This document shows positions 52,380 through 55,963 of a DNA stretch of 55,963 nt, piece after piece (position 1 is the first letter of the stretch; each line of letters opens with the position of its first letter). The position numbers and the translations under genes were made by a program. Source of the DNA: Pseudomonadota bacterium (GTDB lineage Bacteria > Desulfobacterota > Desulfobacteria > Desulfobacterales > Desulfolunaceae); the NCBI GenBank assembly GCA_018818835.1, contig JAHIRD010000161.1, forward strand, positions 1-55,963, in the 5' to 3' direction. A model generated the notes under the pieces. It saw only the letters and a program-made list of their open reading frames with translations. It did no database searches and was not told where the DNA came from.

Positions 52380-53862
52380 GGTCATTCTCCTTGCTTGCGT
52401 CTGAGATAAGGGCTTCGGGGCTGGATAAAAGGCCTGTGGATCGGGCGATGTCCGCCAGGGCTTTTTCATGGTCGTAATAGGCGGATGTGGCTCTGATTTT
52501 GGCGGTGTTCCGGTCAAGTTCCGCTTCCAGATAGCGGGTGATGGTGGCCGAGCCTCCCTCGTACTGTTTTTTTACAAGGTCCAGGGACTCCTGGGACATG
52601 AGTACACTTCGACGGGCCACGTCAATACGGGCCGTGGCCTCATCACATCGGATATAGGCATTTTTTACGTCAAAACTGATGGAAAGAAGGGCCTTTCGGT
52701 CAGATGACAAGGCTTCCCTGAGATTTGAATCGGATAATGCGCTGCCCGCCATGTCGGAAAAACCCGAAAAAAGATTCCAGTTGAGCATCACTCCCACAGC
52801 CCAGTTTTCCCTGTCGGTCGAGTAATCCATGTGCCGGTCGTCCAGATAGTATTTACCCATGAGACTGGCCGTGGGAAGAAACGCACTTTTGGACATATCC
52901 GTGGCCATGCGTGACTTTCTGACCGCCGCCCGGACTTTGTTCAGTTCGGGACGGTGTTCCAGGGCCACGGCCATGCCTTGTTCATATTTTTCCGGGATGT
53001 TGGCCAGTGAAAATGGCGCCGTGTCAATGGATATGTCCCGGGTGGGGTAAACACCAAGAATGGTGGCCAGTGCTGCTGTGGCCAGCTTAAATCTGTTTTT
53101 GCTTTTCAAAAGGTCTTCTTCGGCCTGGGCCAACCGGACATTGAGAGACAGAATATCCGATTTCAGCGCGCTGCCACCCTGGAATCGGACAGTCATGATG
53201 TCAAGCTGACTTTTCACCGTAGCCACCGATTCTTCGGCGATTTTGATAAATTCACCGGCCGAAAGGCTGTCATACCATGCATTGACCAACTGGGCCGCCA
53301 CATTGTTCCTGGCGGCCATGCTGTCCCAGGTATTCATGGTCAGGTCCTCCTTGGCCATGGCCCGGCCCAGGACATTTCTGCCTCCGCTGAACAGGCTCAT
53401 CTGGGCTGACACACCGGATTCGAAGTTTTTGATGGTGCCCGGATCATTGAAGTTGGTAGTTGGATCGAACGTTCGCTGGTCAATGGTTTTGAAAAGAAAC
53501 CCAGAGGGGAAATCACCCTGGGTGTATTCGGTGTACACATTGATGGAAGGCATAAACGCCGCAGAGGATTTTTTTAGCATGGCTCTGCTCTGGTCGATTC
53601 TAGCCGCGGCAATCTGGGTGTCCGGATTGTTTTTAAGGGCCATATTAAGGGCGGCCTTCAGGGTCAGGGTCTTATCCAGGAGGCAGGGGGCCGTATTTTC
53701 CGAAGCCCCTTCTGCCTTGGGCATGGGGCAGTAATAGTCACTGAATTCATCTTTGATCCGGTCATAGTCGTAACGCTCAAATGAAAGGGCTTCATTTGAA
53801 AATAAAACAGGAACGACGACCAGGCATAAAATGGCTTTGATCAACATGTGTCGTTTGCTCAT
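52366..53862 (-). CDS. TolC-family outer-membrane channel
   Basis: 498 residues, signal peptide MLIKAILCLVVVPVLFSNEA. The TolC pattern is clear: LTLKAALNMALKNNPDTQIA, AAARIDQSRAMLKKSSAAFM-PSI and the repeated second half with LKSDILSLNVRLAQAEEDLL. The helical hairpins make the long trans-periplasmic tunnel. It overlaps the adaptor gene by 14 bases, so the two are translationally coupled. AAGGGTG before ATG 53862. Confidence 0.94.
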   Translation of the reverse strand: MSKRHMLIKAILCLVVVPVLFSNEALSFERYDYDRIKDEFSDYYCPMPKAEGASENTAPCLLDKTLTLKAALNMALKNNPDTQIAAARIDQSRAMLKKSSAAFMPSINVYTEYTQGDFPSGFLFKTIDQRTFDPTTNFNDPGTIKNFESGVSAQMSLFSGGRNVLGRAMAKEDLTMNTWDSMAARNNVAAQLVNAWYDSLSAGEFIKIAEESVATVKSQLDIMTVRFQGGSALKSDILSLNVRLAQAEEDLLKSKNRFKLATAALATILGVYPTRDISIDTAPFSLANIPEKYEQGMAVALEHRPELNKVRAAVRKSRMATDMSKSAFLPTASLMGKYYLDDRHMDYSTDRENWAVGVMLNWNLFSGFSDMAGSALSDSNLREALSSDRKALLSISFDVKNAYIRCDEATARIDVARRSVLMSQESLDLVKKQYEGGSATITRYLEAELDRNTAKIRATSAYYDHEKALADIARSTGLLSSPEALISDASKENDHEKK

Positions 53863-53945
53863 GGCATCACCCTTGGGAAATTGGTTTTTTAATTATCACA
53901 GTACAAAAAGGGGTCACGAACAGGATGTCGGTGACCCGGATGCCC

Positions 53946-54134
53946 TTACTCTTTGGTGATTCCGAATTTGGTTAAAATGTTTTCAAGGGGACAGAATCCT
54001 GTAAATGCAGATTGCAGGAGGTTGACGCCCACAAAGACGGTGAGTAAAAGCCACCAGTGAGAAAACAGTGACAGTAACAGTGAAATTAAAATAAATGATC
54101 CGGCAAAGGCCCTGATGTATTGTTCCATTTTCAT
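53946..54134 (-). CDS. DUF2892 small membrane protein
   Basis: 62 residues: MKMEQYIRAFAGSFILISLL, then LSLFSHWWLLLTVFVGVNLL and QSAFTGFCPLENILTKFGIT. Two short membrane helices and a C-terminal FCPLENILxxxG match DUF2892, also found at the end of rhodanese-like YgaP. AAGGAG lies 7 bases before the ATG. It is probably the first gene of the RND operon, 83 bases ahead of tolC. Role unknown. Confidence 0.9.
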   Translation of the reverse strand: MKMEQYIRAFAGSFILISLLLSLFSHWWLLLTVFVGVNLLQSAFTGFCPLENILTKFGITKE

Positions 54135-54249
54135 GATGTTTCTCCTTATATATGGGTTGTTTTTAACTTAGGGTATACGTCATTTATTACTATTGAGCCT
54201 TGTGGCCCAAATTGGTTACAAACTTTTTTATAATGTGTGAGAATAGCTA

Positions 54250-55599
54250 TCAACAATTCCCAAAGGAGATCATGGCGTCGGCCACTTTGATGAAACCGGC
54301 GATATTGGCGCCTTTGCGGTAGTTGATGACATTCCCGTTCTGCCCATGCTCAACGCATTGATCGTGAATATGTTTCATAATATTTTTGAGCCTTGAATCA
54401 ATTTGCTTCCGGGTCCAGGACAGGCGCATGCTGTTCTGGGTCATTTCAAGACCGGACACGGCAACACCTCCGGCATTGGCGGCTTTTGCAGGAGCAAAGA
54501 GAATGCCTGCCTTTTCAAAGATATCAATGCCTTCATTGCTCACAGGCATATTGGCCCCCTCGGCCACAGCCAGACAGCCGTTGTCGGCCAGGGCTTTTGC
54601 GTCCAGTTCCAGAATTTCGTTCTGGGTTGCGCAGGGAAAGGCCAGCTGGCTGGGGACCTTCCAGGGCTTCTGCCCCTCGTGGTATTCAGCCTTGAATGTT
54701 TTTGTATACTCTGAAATTCGTTTGCGTTCGACGTTTTTCAACTGTTTGATAAGGGCCAGCTTTTCTTTGTCGATGCCATCCTTGTCATAAACAAAGCCCG
54801 AACTGTCCGAGGCAGTGAGGACCTTGACCCCGGAATCGATCAGTTTTTCAATGGTATACTGGGCCACGTTGCCCGACCCGGACACCAGGGCGGTTTTGCC
54901 TTCGAGACCGTTTTTATGCTGTTTGAGGATGTTGTCTGCCAGGTAGACCAGACCATAGCCCGTGGCTTCGGTGCGGATCATGCTTCCTCCGAAGGCCAGG
55001 CCTTTGCCGGTTATGGTTCCGGTCACCGTGTTGGTCAGGCGTTTGTATTGGCCGAACATGTAGCTGACTTCCCGTGCTCCCACGCCGATGTCGCCGGCAG
55101 GAATGTCCGTGTTGGGGCCGATATGCCGGAAGAGCTCATTCATGAACGACTGGCAGAACCGCATGATTTCATGCTCGGATTTGCCCTTGGGATTGAAGTC
55201 GGCACCCCCTTTGGCTCCCCCCAGGGGAAGTCCGGTCAGGGAGTTTTTAAAGGTCTGCTCAAAGCCCAGAAATTTAAGGATACTCAGGGTCAGGCCCTTG
55301 TCAAAGCGGAGACCTCCCTTGTAAGGTCCGATGGAATTGTTGAACTGGACCCTGTACCCCCGGTTGGCCCGTATGTTTCCGTCGTCATCCTCCCAGCTGA
55401 CCCTGAAGATAATGATGCGATCCGGCTCGGTCATCCGTTCCAGGATTCTGTTCTCGCAGTAGATGGGCCGACTTTCCACAAAGGGAAGAACATCCTTGGC
55501 CACCTCATACACCGCCTGGTGAAATTCCGTTTCACCGGGGTTCCGGCGCACCAGGCCGGCCATGAATTCATCGAGTCTTATTTTGCAGGTCATTTTCAT
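54250..55599 (-). CDS. gdhA: NADP-type glutamate dehydrogenase
   Basis: 449 residues, the usual size of the hexameric class. Makes glutamate from 2-oxoglutarate and ammonia. Sequence marks: FRVSWEDDDGNIRANRGYRV, GPYKGGLRFDKGLTLSILKF (substrate Lys), TGLPLGGAKGGADFNPKGKS with the catalytic-lysine region, PAGDIGVGAREVSYMFGQYK, and the nucleotide-binding VSGSGNVAQYTIEKL. ATG at 55599 with AAGGAAA; in-frame codons reach 55623. Monocistronic, with repeat A upstream. Confidence 0.97.
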   Translation of the reverse strand: MKMTCKIRLDEFMAGLVRRNPGETEFHQAVYEVAKDVLPFVESRPIYCENRILERMTEPDRIIIFRVSWEDDDGNIRANRGYRVQFNNSIGPYKGGLRFDKGLTLSILKFLGFEQTFKNSLTGLPLGGAKGGADFNPKGKSEHEIMRFCQSFMNELFRHIGPNTDIPAGDIGVGAREVSYMFGQYKRLTNTVTGTITGKGLAFGGSMIRTEATGYGLVYLADNILKQHKNGLEGKTALVSGSGNVAQYTIEKLIDSGVKVLTASDSSGFVYDKDGIDKEKLALIKQLKNVERKRISEYTKTFKAEYHEGQKPWKVPSQLAFPCATQNEILELDAKALADNGCLAVAEGANMPVSNEGIDIFEKAGILFAPAKAANAGGVAVSGLEMTQNSMRLSWTRKQIDSRLKNIMKHIHDQCVEHGQNGNVINYRKGANIAGFIKVADAMISFGNC

Positions 55600-55664
55600 G
55601 GAATATTTCCTTTTTCGGAACATTGGGTAGACAGATCAAGAACCCTTGAATGTGTATTTTTTTT

Positions 55665-55806
55665 ACTCACCACCCGTTCGCTGTGCTCACTGAAGGACAC
55701 GAAGAGCACGAAGAAGAGTAATCAACGGGCTTCTGGCGGTACTGCCTGAGGCATGTTATTCTTCATGAACTTCATGCCCCTCATGGTTAAACTGCTTTTT
55801 TTTGTT
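55665..55806. repeat. Dispersed repeat A, copy near the right edge
   Basis: TCACCACCCGTTCGCTGTGC, TCACTGAAGGACACGAAGAG and, after a variable middle, TTCTTCATGAACTTCATGCC followed by CTCATGGTTAAA and a T-rich tract. It is the fullest match to copy 1 at 301-488, in the same orientation. The rest of 55600-55963 is AT-rich with a degenerate TGTAAAAAGTC like the end of repeat B and no supported gene. Confidence 0.75.
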
Positions 55807-55963
55807 TTTTCATGTTCCAATATGTGATGGCCCTGTAAAAAGTCAGAAGTAGTATTAAATACAAAATTGTAATAAACGAACATTTCGAAACATATTTGCA
55901 ATCTTAAATTTATCTTTTTTTTGACTTTGCTCTTTGAAAATCAAAATCAGATGGAATATTTGA

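Overview
The window looks like a chromosome segment of a strictly anaerobic sulfate-reducing bacterium of the Desulfobacterota, most likely a Desulfobacteraceae relative. This is inferred from the gene set: a Ni-type carbon monoxide dehydrogenase, a rubrerythrin next to a PerR-like regulator, a flavoprotein fused to a NapH-like membrane ferredoxin, MXAN_6640-type protease, DUF2914 and YkgJ proteins. It is also inferred from the wealth of small intergenic repeats. No rRNA, tRNA, CRISPR array or intact transposon was seen. Species identity cannot be fixed from the sequence alone.

Layout. 1-2.5 kb: the start of a VgrG-like spike protein running off the left edge, a dispersed repeat, an IS4-type transposase remnant, and the lipoprotein ApbE (flavin transferase). 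2.7-7.5 kb, mostly minus strand: a zinc-ribbon protein with an SPFH/GYF protein, a DUF2914 exported protein, YchJ, an unknown protein, and a zinc-ribbon plus FGE-like protein that lacks the catalytic cysteines. 7.8-12.1 kb: YkgJ-like cysteine-cluster protein, Ski2-like helicase, outer-membrane barrel and FRG-domain protein. 12.4-18.1 kb, plus strand: secreted zinc protease, the flavoprotein/polyferredoxin fusion, a small GNAT-tail-like protein and an MFS exporter. 18.2-23.9 kb: unknown protein, CooS, DHH phosphoesterase with TIGR02757 protein, nitroreductase and a 61-aa conserved-looking protein.

24.4-28.2 kb is the most unusual part. It holds a TetR regulator, two SCP2-like (lipid-binding) proteins and an exported protein built from an exact 135-residue duplication. 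The two SCP2-like genes share the same promoter layout and a common TGATTACTATACAT element, so this may be one co-regulated lipid-related unit. 28.7-31.6 kb: cysteine synthase and a YyaL/SSP411-type thioredoxin-domain protein. 31.9-37.5 kb: a three-gene operon of TonB-dependent receptor, YfiR and hybrid histidine kinase with two receivers and an HPt domain, i.e. an apparent outer-membrane-to-cytoplasm signalling chain. 37.6-43 kb: another YkgJ protein, a 43-aa lysine-rich protein, and a MoxR/DUF58/TgpA-transglutaminase operon. 43-44.2 kb: rubrerythrin under a strong promoter with a perfect 7-1-7 Fur/PerR-type palindrome, followed by a perR-like gene.

44.7-55.6 kb: an LpoB/CsgG-like exported protein, CorA with GTN in place of GMN, a Ca/Na-type antiporter, a tripartite RND efflux operon (DUF2892, TolC, adaptor, pump) and NADP-type glutamate dehydrogenase.

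The spaces between genes carry several repeat families: a ~158-bp MITE-like element with terminal inverted repeats (four near-full copies plus fragments), 9-bp tandem arrays that in one place form a textbook terminator, GTGGACT-type short tandem repeats, a ~140-bp element found near both window edges and in the middle, and a ~59-bp hairpin repeat in two copies.
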